From Acidimicrobiales bacterium (GTDB taxonomy: Bacteria; Actinomycetota; Acidimicrobiia; Acidimicrobiales; UBA8190), in the NCBI GenBank assembly GCA_035531755.1, contig DATKSK010000007.1:58749-122748 (forward strand): a stretch of DNA of 64,000 bases. The letters run 5' to 3'. Below are positions 8,642 to 16,947 of this stretch, piece after piece. Below the pieces are notes generated by a model. The model did no database searches. It had not been told where the DNA came from and was given only the letters and a program-made list of their open reading frames with translations. A program made the position numbers and the translations under genes. Within the stretch, counting starts at the first letter, position 1; every line of letters starts with the position of its first letter.

Positions 8642-10197
8642 CCCCCGACGGCACCGCCGTCATCGAGGGCGTCGACATCGACGCCGAGGAGCCCGCCACC
8701 GAGTCCGTCCACGAGCTCGACGCCGTGGGGACACCACCGCCGCTGGCGCTCGTGGTGTTCGGCGCCTCGGGCGACCTGGCGTCGCGCAAGCTCCTGCCCG
8801 CCATCGCCGCCCTGGCCGAGCACGGCGCGCTGCCCGACGGGTTCACCGTCATCGGCGTGGCCCGCACCGCGTGGAGCGACACGCAGTTCCGCCAGGCGGC
8901 CCTCGACGCCGCCCCGTTCGCCGGGCCGACGTGGCACCAGGCCGTCACGCGTTTTCGTTACGTGGCGGGCGAGTACGCCGAGAAGCCGACCTTCGACCGC
9001 CTGAAGGAGGTGCTGGCGGAAGCCGACGCCACCATGGGCACCGCCGGCAACCGCGTCTACTACCTCGCCACCATCCCGTCGATGTTCGGGGCCGTGGCCC
9101 GCGCCCTGGCCGAGCACGAGTGCAACGTTCCCGGCCCGGGCGGGTCCTTCGCCCGGATCGTGGTCGAGAAGCCCTTCGGGCGCGACCTCGCCAGCGCGGG
9201 CACCCTCGACCACGACCTGCACGCCGCGTTCGACGAGAACCAGATCTTTCGCATCGACCACTACCTCGGCAAGGAGACGGTGCAGAACGTCCTGGCGCTG
9301 CGCTTCGGCAATGCCATCTTCGAGCCCATCTGGAACCGGCGCTACGTCGACCACATCCAGATCACGGTGGCCGAGGAGCTGGGCGTGGAGCACCGCGGCG
9401 GCTTCTACGAGACCGCCGGGGCCCTGCGGGACATCGTCCAGAACCACGTGATGCAGGTGCTCGCCCTCACCCTCATGGAGCCGCCCGCCACCGTCGACGC
9501 GCTGGGCATCCGCGACGAGAAGGTGAAGCTCCTGCGGGCCGTGATGGTCCCCGACGTCAACGAGGCGGTCATCAACTCGGTGCGCGGGCAGTACACCGCC
9601 GGCACCGTGGACGGCGAGCCCGTGCCCGGGTACCGCGAGGAGGAGGGCGTCGACGCCCGGAGCCGGACCGAGACCTTCGTGGCCATGCGTCTCGCCGTGG
9701 ACAACTGGCGCTGGGCGGGCGTCCCCGTCTTCATCCGCACGGGCAAGCGGCTCCGCACGCGCGCCACCGAGGTCGTCCTCCAATTCCACCGGGTCCCCCA
9801 CCTCGCCTTCGGTGGCCGGCTCACCCGAGACCTGCGGCCCAACCTGCTCCAGCTGCGCATCCAGCCCGACGAAGGGATCTGCCTGCTGTTCGGGGCCAAG
9901 GTCCCGGGCGAGGAGTTCCGCCTGCGGTCCGTCGCAATGGACTTCAGCTACGCGGAGGCCTTCCCCGGCACGACCGGCGGCGGCTACGAGCGCCTCCTGC
10001 ACGACGTCATGATCGGCGACGCCACCCTGTTCATCCGCACCGACGAGGTGGAGCGCGCCTGGCAGATCTGCGACCCCTTCCTGGAGGCCTGGAGCCAGGA
10101 CGGGGTGCCGCTGTCGCAGTACCCGGCCGGCACGTGGGGCCCGAAGGAGGCCGACCTGCTCCTGGCGCGCGAGCTGCGCCAGTGGCACCAGCCGTGA
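8638..10197 (+). CDS. zwf: Glucose-6-phosphate 1-dehydrogenase
   Basis: This is the first oxidative step of the pentose phosphate pathway, making 6-phosphogluconolactone and a reduced nicotinamide cofactor. The 519-residue protein has the nucleotide-binding VVFGASGDLASRKLLPA near residues 38-54, EKPFGRDLASA near 178, the family signature RIDHYLGKE at 205-213, and QNHVMQVLALTLMEPP near 267-282. A substrate-binding Lys lies in FIRTGKRL near 365. The GTG start overlaps the gnd TGA by GTGA, implying coupled translation; about 35 non-conserved residues precede the fold. This is the nicotinamide-dependent enzyme, not the F420-dependent Fgd. Confidence 0.96.
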   Translation: MTPDGTAVIEGVDIDAEEPATESVHELDAVGTPPPLALVVFGASGDLASRKLLPAIAALAEHGALPDGFTVIGVARTAWSDTQFRQAALDAAPFAGPTWHQAVTRFRYVAGEYAEKPTFDRLKEVLAEADATMGTAGNRVYYLATIPSMFGAVARALAEHECNVPGPGGSFARIVVEKPFGRDLASAGTLDHDLHAAFDENQIFRIDHYLGKETVQNVLALRFGNAIFEPIWNRRYVDHIQITVAEELGVEHRGGFYETAGALRDIVQNHVMQVLALTLMEPPATVDALGIRDEKVKLLRAVMVPDVNEAVINSVRGQYTAGTVDGEPVPGYREEEGVDARSRTETFVAMRLAVDNWRWAGVPVFIRTGKRLRTRATEVVLQFHRVPHLAFGGRLTRDLRPNLLQLRIQPDEGICLLFGAKVPGEEFRLRSVAMDFSYAEAFPGTTGGGYERLLHDVMIGDATLFIRTDEVERAWQICDPFLEAWSQDGVPLSQYPAGTWGPKEADLLLARELRQWHQP

Positions 10198-10970
10198 GCC
10201 CGGCGGCGGGCGGGATGCCAGGCGGGGTGCCGGGGGCCGTCGAGATCGTGGACGACCTCGACGCCGTGGCCGGCGCCTTCGCCGCCACCGTGGTGCGCGC
10301 CTACGGGGACCGTCCCGGACCGCGCTTTCGCCTGGTGCTGTCGGGCGGCCCCACGGCCCGACGCTGCTACGAGCGCCTGGCGGCGGTCGGGCCGGCCGGC
10401 GGGGTCGCGATCGACTGGTCGGCGGTGGACGTCCTCATGGGAGACGAGCGCTGCGTCCCGCCCGACGACCCCGACGCCAACCAGCGCCTGGTGCGCGAAG
10501 CCCTCGTCGACGCCGTCGGTGGCGTCGGATCGTTCCGGCCGATGTCGTGCGCCGAGGGGCCCGAGGTCTACGAGCACGTCATCGCCGCGGCGGGCGATCT
10601 CGACCTGGTGCACCTGGGCCTGGGCCCCGACGGCCACACGGCGTCGCTGTTCCCGGGATCGGCCGCGCTCGATGCGCCCACGGAGCGGCTCGTCGTTCGA
10701 TCCACCGATCCCCAGGAGCGCAACCCGCACGACCGCATGACCCTCACGCTGGCCGCCGTCGCCCGGGCCCGCCTGGTCGTGTTCACCGTGTCGGGCGAGT
10801 CCAAACGCGAGGCCTTCACCGCGCTCTGCGCCGGCGCGGACCTCCCCGCGGCCCGGGTGCGCGCCCCGGCGGTGCACTGGATCGTCGACCGCGCCGCCAC
10901 CGGGCCGGCCGGCGCACCAGCCGGCTCGCCATCTGGTGCGCCGGGCAGTGCGCCGGGCAGTGGCCGCTAA
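10194..10970 (+). CDS. pgl: 6-phosphogluconolactonase
   Basis: This enzyme of the DevB/SOL family hydrolyses the lactone made by Zwf. The 258-residue protein has LVLSGGPTARRCYERLA near residues 47-63, VDVLMGDERCVPPDDPDAN near 80-98 and LVHLGLGPDGHTASLFPG near 136-153, all family hallmarks. The GTG overlaps the zwf stop (GTGA), completing a gnd-zwf-pgl run with 4-nt overlaps, as expected for consecutive pathway steps. The last 20 residues are a low-complexity Gly-Ala-Pro-Ser tail like that of gnd. The stop lies 1 nt before the fbiC start. Confidence 0.94.
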   Translation: MSPAAGGMPGGVPGAVEIVDDLDAVAGAFAATVVRAYGDRPGPRFRLVLSGGPTARRCYERLAAVGPAGGVAIDWSAVDVLMGDERCVPPDDPDANQRLVREALVDAVGGVGSFRPMSCAEGPEVYEHVIAAAGDLDLVHLGLGPDGHTASLFPGSAALDAPTERLVVRSTDPQERNPHDRMTLTLAAVARARLVVFTVSGESKREAFTALCAGADLPAARVRAPAVHWIVDRAATGPAGAPAGSPSGAPGSAPGSGR

Positions 10971-10971
10971 G

Positions 10972-13287
10972 GTGACCGCCGTGGCCGTGGACGACCTTCT
11001 CGAGGCCGCGACGGCCGACGTGCGGGCCGAGGCCCGCGCGCTGCGGGCGCGGGCCCACGGCACCAGGGTGACGTACTCGCCCAAGGTCTTCATCCCGCTC
11101 ACGATGTTGTGCCGCGACCGGTGCGGCTACTGCACCTTCGCCAAGCCCCCGGCCCGGCTGGCCTCCCCCTTCATGACCCCGGACGAGGTCCTGGCCGTGG
11201 CGCGCGCCGGAGTGGCGGCGGGGTGCCACGAGGCGCTCTTCACCCTGGGCGAGGCGCCCGAGGGGCGCTACCCCGTGGCGCGCCGGTGGCTCGAGGACAG
11301 CGGGCACGCGTCGACGGTGGACTACCTGGCCGCCATGTGCGCGCTGGTACGCGACGACACGGGGCTGCTCCCCCACGCCAACGCCGGGGCCCTGTCGCAC
11401 GAGGACCTCGCCCGCCTGCGGGCGGTGTCGGCCAGCCAGGGGATGATGCTCGAGTCGCTCGACCCCGACCTGGCCTGCCACCGGGGCGCCCCCGACAAGA
11501 CGCCCGAACGGCGGCTGGCCACGCTCGAGGCCGCGGGGGAGCTGGGCATCCCCTTCACCACCGGCGTGCTCGTGGGCATCGGCGAGTCACGCGCCGAACG
11601 GGTCCGCGCCCTGGAGGCCATCGCCGACGCGCACCGCCGCCACGGGCACGTGCAGGAGGTGATCGTCCAGAACTTCCTCCCCAAGCCGGGCACGGCCATG
11701 CACGACCACGCGCCGTGCCCGCCCGAGGAGCTGTGGTGGTCCGTCGCCGTGGCGCGTCTGGTCCTCCCGCCCGAGGTCCACGTCCAGGCGCCTCCCAACC
11801 TCTCCGACGACCTGCGACCGCTGCTCGACTCGGGGCTCGACGACTGGGGCGGGGTGTCGCCGGTGACCGTCGACCACGTGAACCCCGAGCGGGCCTGGCC
11901 GGCGCTCGACGTCCTGCGGTCCGCCACCGAGGCGGCCGGGCTCACCCTGGCGCCGCGCCTCACCGTCTATCCCGAGTTCGCCCTCCACCCCGAGCGCTGG
12001 CTCGACCCGACCATGCGCTTCCCCGTGCTCGACCGCGCTGACGCCGAGGGGCTCGGCCGCGAGGACGCGTGGTGCTCAGGGGGGACCGAGCCCCCGCCCG
12101 TCCTGGTGGGTGCATTCCCATTGCCGGCGCCGCCCTCCGGCGCCGCCGAAGCGCCCGGCCCGGCCCGCAGTGCCGGGGGTGCGGTGGCCGAGGTGCTCGC
12201 CGGCGTCGAGCTCGGCCAGGAGGTCGGCGAGGACGAGATCGTCACCCTCTTCTCGGCGCGGGGCCCCGAGGTGCGCGCCGTCGCCGAGGTCGCCGACCGG
12301 GTGCGGATCGACGAGGTCGGCGACGTGGTGACGTGGGTGGCCAACCGCAACATCAACTACACCAACGTCTGCACCTTCAAGTGCCGCTTCTGCGCGTTCT
12401 CGAAGGGCCCGCTCTCGCTCAACCTACGCGGCGCGCCCTACCTCCTGGAGCTGAGCGACATCACCGAGCGCGTCGTCGAGGCCGAGGCGGCCGGGGCCAC
12501 CGAGGTGTGCCTGCAGGGTGGCATCCACCCGAAGTTCGACGGGGACTACTACCTCGAGGTCATCCGGGCCGTGCGGGCCGCCTCCGAGCGGATCCACATC
12601 CACGGCTTCACCGCCCTCGAGGTGACCGAGGGCGCCCGGCGTCTGGGCGAGCCCCTGGTGGACTACCTGGCGCGGCTGCAAGAGGCCGGCTTGGCGACCC
12701 TTCCGGGCACGGCGGCCGAGATCCTCGACGACGATGTGCGCGCCATCCTGTGCCCCGACAAGATCGACACCGAGCAGTGGCTCGACGCCCACCGCGCCGC
12801 CCACAGCATCGGCCTGCGGTCCAACGTCACCATCATGTTCGGCTCGGTGGAGCAGCCGCGCTCGTGGGCACGCCACCTGATGCGCACCCGGGCGCTGCAA
12901 CGCGAGACGGGCGGCTTCACCGAGTTCGTGCCCCTGCCCTTCGTGCACATGGCCGCGCCGATCTACCTGCAGCGCAAGGCGCGCCGCGGCCCGACATTCC
13001 GCGAGACGCTGCTCATGCACGCCGTGGGCCGGATCGCCTACCGGGGTTGGATCCCCAACATCCAGGTGAGCTGGGTCAAGATGGGCGCCGCCGGGGTGAT
13101 CCAGGCACTGCGGTCGGGGGCCAACGACCTCGGCGGGACACTCATGGACGAGAACATCTCGCGCGCCGCGGGCGCCAGCCACGGCCAGCAGATGGACGAG
13201 GAGGGCTTCCGCGCCCTGGTCGAGCCCCTCGGCCGGACGCTCAGGCAGCGCACGACCCTCTACGGCCGCGCGCCCACCCCCTGCTGA
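10972..13287 (+). CDS. fbiC: 7,8-didemethyl-8-hydroxy-5-deazariboflavin (FO) synthase, CofG-CofH fusion
   Basis: FbiC makes FO, the deazaflavin core of coenzyme F420, from a tyrosine and a flavin-pathway intermediate using two radical SAM reactions. The 771-residue protein has two radical SAM domains in tandem, each with a CX3CX2C cluster: CRDRCGYC (Cys47/51/54) in the CofG half and CTFKCRFC (about Cys467/471/474) in the CofH half. The halves are joined by a Pro/Ala-rich linker near residues 375-410. The C-terminal part has GGTLMDENISRAAGA, typical of CofH. GTG at 10972 comes 1 nt after the pgl stop; GTGs at 10981 and 10987 are alternatives. No other F420 gene (fbiA, fbiB, fbiD) is in the window, but a PPOX-class enzyme lies at 16441. 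Confidence 0.96.
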   Translation: MTAVAVDDLLEAATADVRAEARALRARAHGTRVTYSPKVFIPLTMLCRDRCGYCTFAKPPARLASPFMTPDEVLAVARAGVAAGCHEALFTLGEAPEGRYPVARRWLEDSGHASTVDYLAAMCALVRDDTGLLPHANAGALSHEDLARLRAVSASQGMMLESLDPDLACHRGAPDKTPERRLATLEAAGELGIPFTTGVLVGIGESRAERVRALEAIADAHRRHGHVQEVIVQNFLPKPGTAMHDHAPCPPEELWWSVAVARLVLPPEVHVQAPPNLSDDLRPLLDSGLDDWGGVSPVTVDHVNPERAWPALDVLRSATEAAGLTLAPRLTVYPEFALHPERWLDPTMRFPVLDRADAEGLGREDAWCSGGTEPPPVLVGAFPLPAPPSGAAEAPGPARSAGGAVAEVLAGVELGQEVGEDEIVTLFSARGPEVRAVAEVADRVRIDEVGDVVTWVANRNINYTNVCTFKCRFCAFSKGPLSLNLRGAPYLLELSDITERVVEAEAAGATEVCLQGGIHPKFDGDYYLEVIRAVRAASERIHIHGFTALEVTEGARRLGEPLVDYLARLQEAGLATLPGTAAEILDDDVRAILCPDKIDTEQWLDAHRAAHSIGLRSNVTIMFGSVEQPRSWARHLMRTRALQRETGGFTEFVPLPFVHMAAPIYLQRKARRGPTFRETLLMHAVGRIAYRGWIPNIQVSWVKMGAAGVIQALRSGANDLGGTLMDENISRAAGASHGQQMDEEGFRALVEPLGRTLRQRTTLYGRAPTPC

Positions 13288-13297
13288 GGAGGGCGGC

Positions 13298-14416
13298 GTG
13301 ACCGTCGGGGACGCCGAGGCCGTGACGACCAGGGACGCCGGCCACGTGCCCCCCCTGGCGGCCGACACCGCCGGGCTCGACGAGCCCACCCCCGACGAGC
13401 AGCTCGACCCGGGGGAGCAGAACCTGGTCGACGAGTTGCTCGACTCGGTGGGCGTCACCGATCGCCGCGACCTGTACCGCTCGATCATCGGCACCGTCCT
13501 GCACCTCGCCGAGGAGCGGACCGACCCGCTCGACCTGAAGCTCGCGCGCGCCGCCATCGCGGAGATGGCCGAGGCCTTCCGCGTCTTCCGGCCCTTCCGG
13601 GTCGAGCAGAAGGTGACGTTCTTCGGATCGGCGCGCACGCTGCCCGACGACCCGCTGTACCTCCAGGCGCGCAGCCTCGCCGAGCGCATGGCACACCACG
13701 GGTGGATGGTCGTGACCGGTGCGGGCCCGGGGATCATGGCGGCGGCCATGGAGGGCGCCGGACGTGAACGCTCGCTCGGCGTCAACATCCGGCTCCCCCA
13801 CGAGCAGGGCGCCAACGAGTTCATCGCCCAGGACCCCAAGCTGGTCGAGATGCGCTATTTCTTCACCCGCAAGCTCATGCTCATCAAGGAGTCCGACGGC
13901 TACACCGTGCTCCCCGGCGGGTTCGGCACGCTCGACGAGTCCTTCGAGCTGCTCACGCTGCTGCAGACGGGTAAGGCCCAGCCCGCCCCCCTCGTGCTGC
14001 TCGACGTCCCCGGCGGCACCTACTGGCGGGGCTGGCTGGACTTCCTCGACGACCAGGTGGCCTCGCGCCGGCTCGTCTCGGCGGAGGACCATTCGCTGTT
14101 CATGATCACCTCCGACGTCGACGAAGCCGCCGCCGAGCTCCTCGGCTTCTACCGCAACTACCACTCGTGCCGCTGGGTGGGCGACCTGCTCGTCGTCCGC
14201 CTGCGCACCGCGCCCACGCGGCCCCAGCTGGCGGCGCTCAGCCGCGACTTCTCCGACATCCTGACCGGCGGCACCATCCGGTCGACCAAGCCGCTCGGGC
14301 CCGAGCGCTCCAGCCGCGACCATCTGGACCTGCCGCGCGTGGCGCTGCGCTTCGACCGGGTGCACTACGGGCGCCTGCGGCAGCTGATCGACGCCCTCAA
14401 CGCGCTCGCCGGCTGA
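13298..14416 (+). CDS. LOG-family (TIGR00730-like) Rossmann-fold nucleotide hydrolase
   Basis: The 372-residue protein has the LOG/lysine-decarboxylase-like fold. It shows VTFFGSAR near residue 107, TGAGPGIMAAAMEGA near 140-154, and the diagnostic PGGFGTLDESFE near 206-217. LOG proteins release cytokinin-type bases from nucleoside monophosphates; many bacterial members act more generally on nucleotides. A long N-terminal extension (residues 1-95) and a C-terminal extension of about 90 residues set it apart from the minimal 190-residue LOG enzymes. GAGGAGG 5 nt before the GTG is a strong ribosome-binding site. It starts 10 nt after fbiC and is probably its operon partner. The natural substrate is unknown. 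Confidence 0.8.
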   Translation: MTVGDAEAVTTRDAGHVPPLAADTAGLDEPTPDEQLDPGEQNLVDELLDSVGVTDRRDLYRSIIGTVLHLAEERTDPLDLKLARAAIAEMAEAFRVFRPFRVEQKVTFFGSARTLPDDPLYLQARSLAERMAHHGWMVVTGAGPGIMAAAMEGAGRERSLGVNIRLPHEQGANEFIAQDPKLVEMRYFFTRKLMLIKESDGYTVLPGGFGTLDESFELLTLLQTGKAQPAPLVLLDVPGGTYWRGWLDFLDDQVASRRLVSAEDHSLFMITSDVDEAAAELLGFYRNYHSCRWVGDLLVVRLRTAPTRPQLAALSRDFSDILTGGTIRSTKPLGPERSSRDHLDLPRVALRFDRVHYGRLRQLIDALNALAG

Positions 14417-14417
14417 G

Positions 14418-14464
14418 CCCGCCGGCGCCCCCACCCGCCGGCGCCCCCACCCGCCGGCGTCGCC
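14418..14464. repeat. 16-bp tandem repeat after the LOG gene
   Basis: Two exact 16-bp copies (CCCGCCGGCGCCCCCA, at 14418 and 14434) and a partial third from 14450 follow the stop codon. They fill the gap between the convergent genes. Confidence 0.8.
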
Positions 14465-14480
14465 ACACCGGCGAGCCCCG

Positions 14481-14753
14481 TCAGTCGGTATCGTCGGCGC
14501 CGGGAGCGGCCCCGGTCGGCGTGCGCAGCAGCACCATCGCCTTCTCCACGGCGCGCCGCGCCCGGGTGAGGCGGCGCTCCTCGGCCACCACGGCCGGATC
14601 GGGCGTGCTGCCGCGCCCCGCCGCCGCCGTGGCGGTGCGCAACCGGTCGAACGCCAGGTCGCCCAGCTCCTCGGCGATGGCCTCCAACCGGTCGGCCAGG
14701 TCGGCGGTGTCCTCGACCCCCACTCCCCCGCCTCCCCGACCGACCGCCGTCAC
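14481..14753 (-). CDS. Small helical protein of unknown function
   Basis: This 90-residue reading frame starts with a GTG that overlaps the TGA of the upstream acyl-CoA synthetase (GTGA), which argues that it is genuine and translationally coupled. The N-terminus is Gly-rich. Residues 14-45 and 52-78 look like two charged amphipathic helices (ADRLEAIAEELGDLAFDRL and AEERRLTRARRAVEKAM), possibly a helical hairpin or coiled coil. There is no signal peptide or membrane segment. I do not recognise the family. Its coupling suggests a role beside the ligase. Confidence 0.6.
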   Translation of the reverse strand: MTAVGRGGGGVGVEDTADLADRLEAIAEELGDLAFDRLRTATAAAGRGSTPDPAVVAEERRLTRARRAVEKAMVLLRTPTGAAPGADDTD

Positions 14754-16381
14754 CCGTCGCGCGCCGGGAGGTCCACCTCGCGGATCTCCAGGGCGCCGCC
14801 GGCCGCCTTGGCGCGCAGCACCTTCTTGTCGAACTTGCCGACCGAGGTCTTGGGGATCTCGTCGGCGACGGCCCACCGCTCGGGCAGCCACCACCGGGCC
14901 ACGCGACCCGACAGGAAGGCCAAGATGTCGGCCGGGTCCGGGTCGGCGCCCTCGGCCGGAACGATCACCACGAGGGGCCGCTCGTCCCAGCGGTCGTCGG
15001 GCACCCCGATGACGGCGGCCTCGTACACGCCGGGGTAGGCCATCACCTCGTTCTCGAGCTCGACCGACGAGATCCACTCCCCGCCGGACTTGATGACGTC
15101 CTTGGTGCGGTCGGAGATCTGCATGTAGCCGTGGTCGTCGAGGCTGCCGACGTCCCCCGTCCGCAGCCACCCGTCGTGGAAGCGGTCGGCGGAGGGATCG
15201 CCGTAGTAGGAGGCGGTCACCCACGGACCGCGAACCTCGAACTCCCCCACCGACCGGCCGTCGGTGGGCATGACCGCGCCCTCCTCGTCGACGACGCGCA
15301 CCTCCACCCCGGCGATGATGCGCCCGGTCTTCGCCCGCCAGTCCATCTCCTGCTCGGGGGCCGCACCCTTGGGAGGTCGGCCGAAGGCGCACACGGGGCT
15401 GGTCTCGGTCATCCCCCAGCCCTGGATCATGGCGATGCCCCAGCGCTGCTGGTAGGCCTCCATGAGCGACCGCGGCACCGCCGCCCCTCCGGCGGTGATG
15501 AGCCGCAGCGAGGACAGGTCGACCTCGTTGGCCTGGGCATAATGCAGTAGGTCGTTCCAGATGGTGGGGACGCCGAGCGACAGTGTGGCGCCCTGCTCGC
15601 GCATCATCCTGGCCAGTGGCTCGGCCTGCAGGAAGCGTTCGGGGAAGAGGAGGTCGGTCCCCGCGAAGAACGCCGTGTACGGCATGCCCCAGGCATTGGC
15701 GTGGAACATGGGAACGATCACGAGGACGCGGTCGCGCTCACTGGCGCCCACGCAGTTGACGGTCATGCCGGCGAAGGCGTGCAGCCAGGTGGAGCGATGG
15801 CTGTAGACGACACCCTTGGGATTGCCTGTCGTCCCGCTCGTGTAACACATCGAAGCCGCCACGCGCTCGTCGAGCTCGGGCCAGTCGTAACCGGTCTCCT
15901 CGGCGCCGACGAGCTCGTCGTAGCGCAACGTCTCACCGAGCCCGGTGGTGTCGCCCTCCCCCACCACGATGACGTGCTCCACGGTGGTGCACTCGTCGCG
16001 TACCCGGGCGAACAGCGGCGCGATGGAACCGTCCACGATGACGACGCGGTCCTCGGCGTGGTTGACGACGTATGCCAGCTGTTCGGGGAAGAGGCGGATG
16101 TTGAGGGTGTGGAGGACTGCGCCCATCGAGGGCACCGCCAAATACGCCTCCAGGTGCTCCTGGTCGTTCCAGGCGAAGGTCCCGACCCGGTCCCCGGGCC
16201 CGACACCGAGCCGGCGCAGGGCCCGGGCCAGCTGCTCGGCGCGCGCCCCCACCTGGGAGAAGGTGGAATCCCGGTAGCCGTCGGGCTGCATCGTGACGAC
16301 CCGGCTGTCGCCGTACACGGCCTGGCCGCGACGGAGGATGCCGCTCACCAGGAGGGGCCCGTCTTGCATCGTGCTCAGCAT
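14750..16381 (-). CDS. Long-chain-type fatty acyl-CoA synthetase (AMP-forming)
   Basis: This ANL-superfamily ligase activates a carboxylic acid as acyl-AMP and then acyl-CoA. The 543-residue protein has the P-loop-like motif CYTSGTTGNPKGVVYSHRST near residues 178-197, GWGMTETSPV near 322, the ribose-binding WLRTGDVG near 415, and the catalytic C-terminal Lys in KTSVGKFDKK near 520. It most resembles medium/long-chain FadD-type enzymes; the chain length is not readable. The ATG at 16381 is preferred because a -10-like TATGCT ends 6 nt upstream. It shares a divergent promoter region with the PPOX gene and is followed by the overlapping 90-residue frame. Confidence 0.88.
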   Translation of the reverse strand: MLSTMQDGPLLVSGILRRGQAVYGDSRVVTMQPDGYRDSTFSQVGARAEQLARALRRLGVGPGDRVGTFAWNDQEHLEAYLAVPSMGAVLHTLNIRLFPEQLAYVVNHAEDRVVIVDGSIAPLFARVRDECTTVEHVIVVGEGDTTGLGETLRYDELVGAEETGYDWPELDERVAASMCYTSGTTGNPKGVVYSHRSTWLHAFAGMTVNCVGASERDRVLVIVPMFHANAWGMPYTAFFAGTDLLFPERFLQAEPLARMMREQGATLSLGVPTIWNDLLHYAQANEVDLSSLRLITAGGAAVPRSLMEAYQQRWGIAMIQGWGMTETSPVCAFGRPPKGAAPEQEMDWRAKTGRIIAGVEVRVVDEEGAVMPTDGRSVGEFEVRGPWVTASYYGDPSADRFHDGWLRTGDVGSLDDHGYMQISDRTKDVIKSGGEWISSVELENEVMAYPGVYEAAVIGVPDDRWDERPLVVIVPAEGADPDPADILAFLSGRVARWWLPERWAVADEIPKTSVGKFDKKVLRAKAAGGALEIREVDLPARDG

Positions 16382-16387
16382 CCCCGG

Positions 16388-16393
16388 AGCATA
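16388..16393 (-). promoter_or_regulatory. -10 hexamer, leaderless start of acyl-CoA synthetase
   Basis: TATGCT (minus strand) ends 6 nt before the ATG at 16381. Confidence 0.5.
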
Positions 16394-16426
16394 CCGGCGG
16401 GCCCGACGGGGAGGCGGGCCGTGCAA

Positions 16427-16432
16427 TACCCT
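16427..16432 (+). promoter_or_regulatory. -10 hexamer, leaderless start of PPOX gene
   Basis: TACCCT ends 8 nt before the ATG at 16441. It lies 34 bp from the opposing -10 of the ligase. Confidence 0.5.
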
Positions 16433-16440
16433 GACGTGCC

Positions 16441-16848
16441 ATGGAACCTGCACGCGCCCTGGAATTCATCGGCCGCAACCACCGGGCCGTCCTGGCCACC
16501 ACCCGCGACGACGGGGGCACACAGCTGTCGCTCGTGGCCGCAGGGGTCGACGGCGACGTGGTGGTGGTGAGCACCCGGGAGACCGCGGTGAAGACCAGGA
16601 ACCTCCGGCGACGACCGCGTGCCACCGTGCTCGTCTTCACCGACGGCTTCTACGGCGACTGGGTGCAGGTGGAGGGCCCCGTGGAGATCGTGTCGCTCCC
16701 CGGGGCCATGGACGGCCTGGTGGCCTACTACCGCGGCGTGTCGGGTGAGCACCCCGACTGGGACGACTACCGCGCCGCCATGGAACGCGAGCGGCGCGTG
16801 CTGCTGCGGATCTCGGTGGAGCGCGCCGGGCCCGACCACACCGGCTGA
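16441..16848 (+). CDS. PPOX-class probable F420-dependent oxidoreductase
   Basis: This 135-residue protein has the split beta-barrel of the pyridoxamine-5'-phosphate oxidase superfamily. The N-terminal FIGRNHRAVLATTRDDGGTQ, the central VKTRNLRRRPRATVLVF and GDWVQVEGPVEIV are typical of the actinobacterial F420-binding branch (TIGR03618-like). Members reduce varied substrates with F420H2 or bind flavins or haem; the substrate here is unknown. A cytoplasmic homodimer is expected. The start follows a -10 hexamer by 8 nt. The presence of fbiC 3 kb away makes the F420 assignment more likely. Confidence 0.78.
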   Translation: MEPARALEFIGRNHRAVLATTRDDGGTQLSLVAAGVDGDVVVVSTRETAVKTRNLRRRPRATVLVFTDGFYGDWVQVEGPVEIVSLPGAMDGLVAYYRGVSGEHPDWDDYRAAMERERRVLLRISVERAGPDHTG

Positions 16849-16947
16849 ACCCGCCTGACCCCGGCCGATCCTGCCTGACCCCGGGCGTCACCGATAGGGT
16901 ACGCGGGTTGCCGCGGCAAGGGGCCCGCGACCGGCCGAGGAGGGCAC

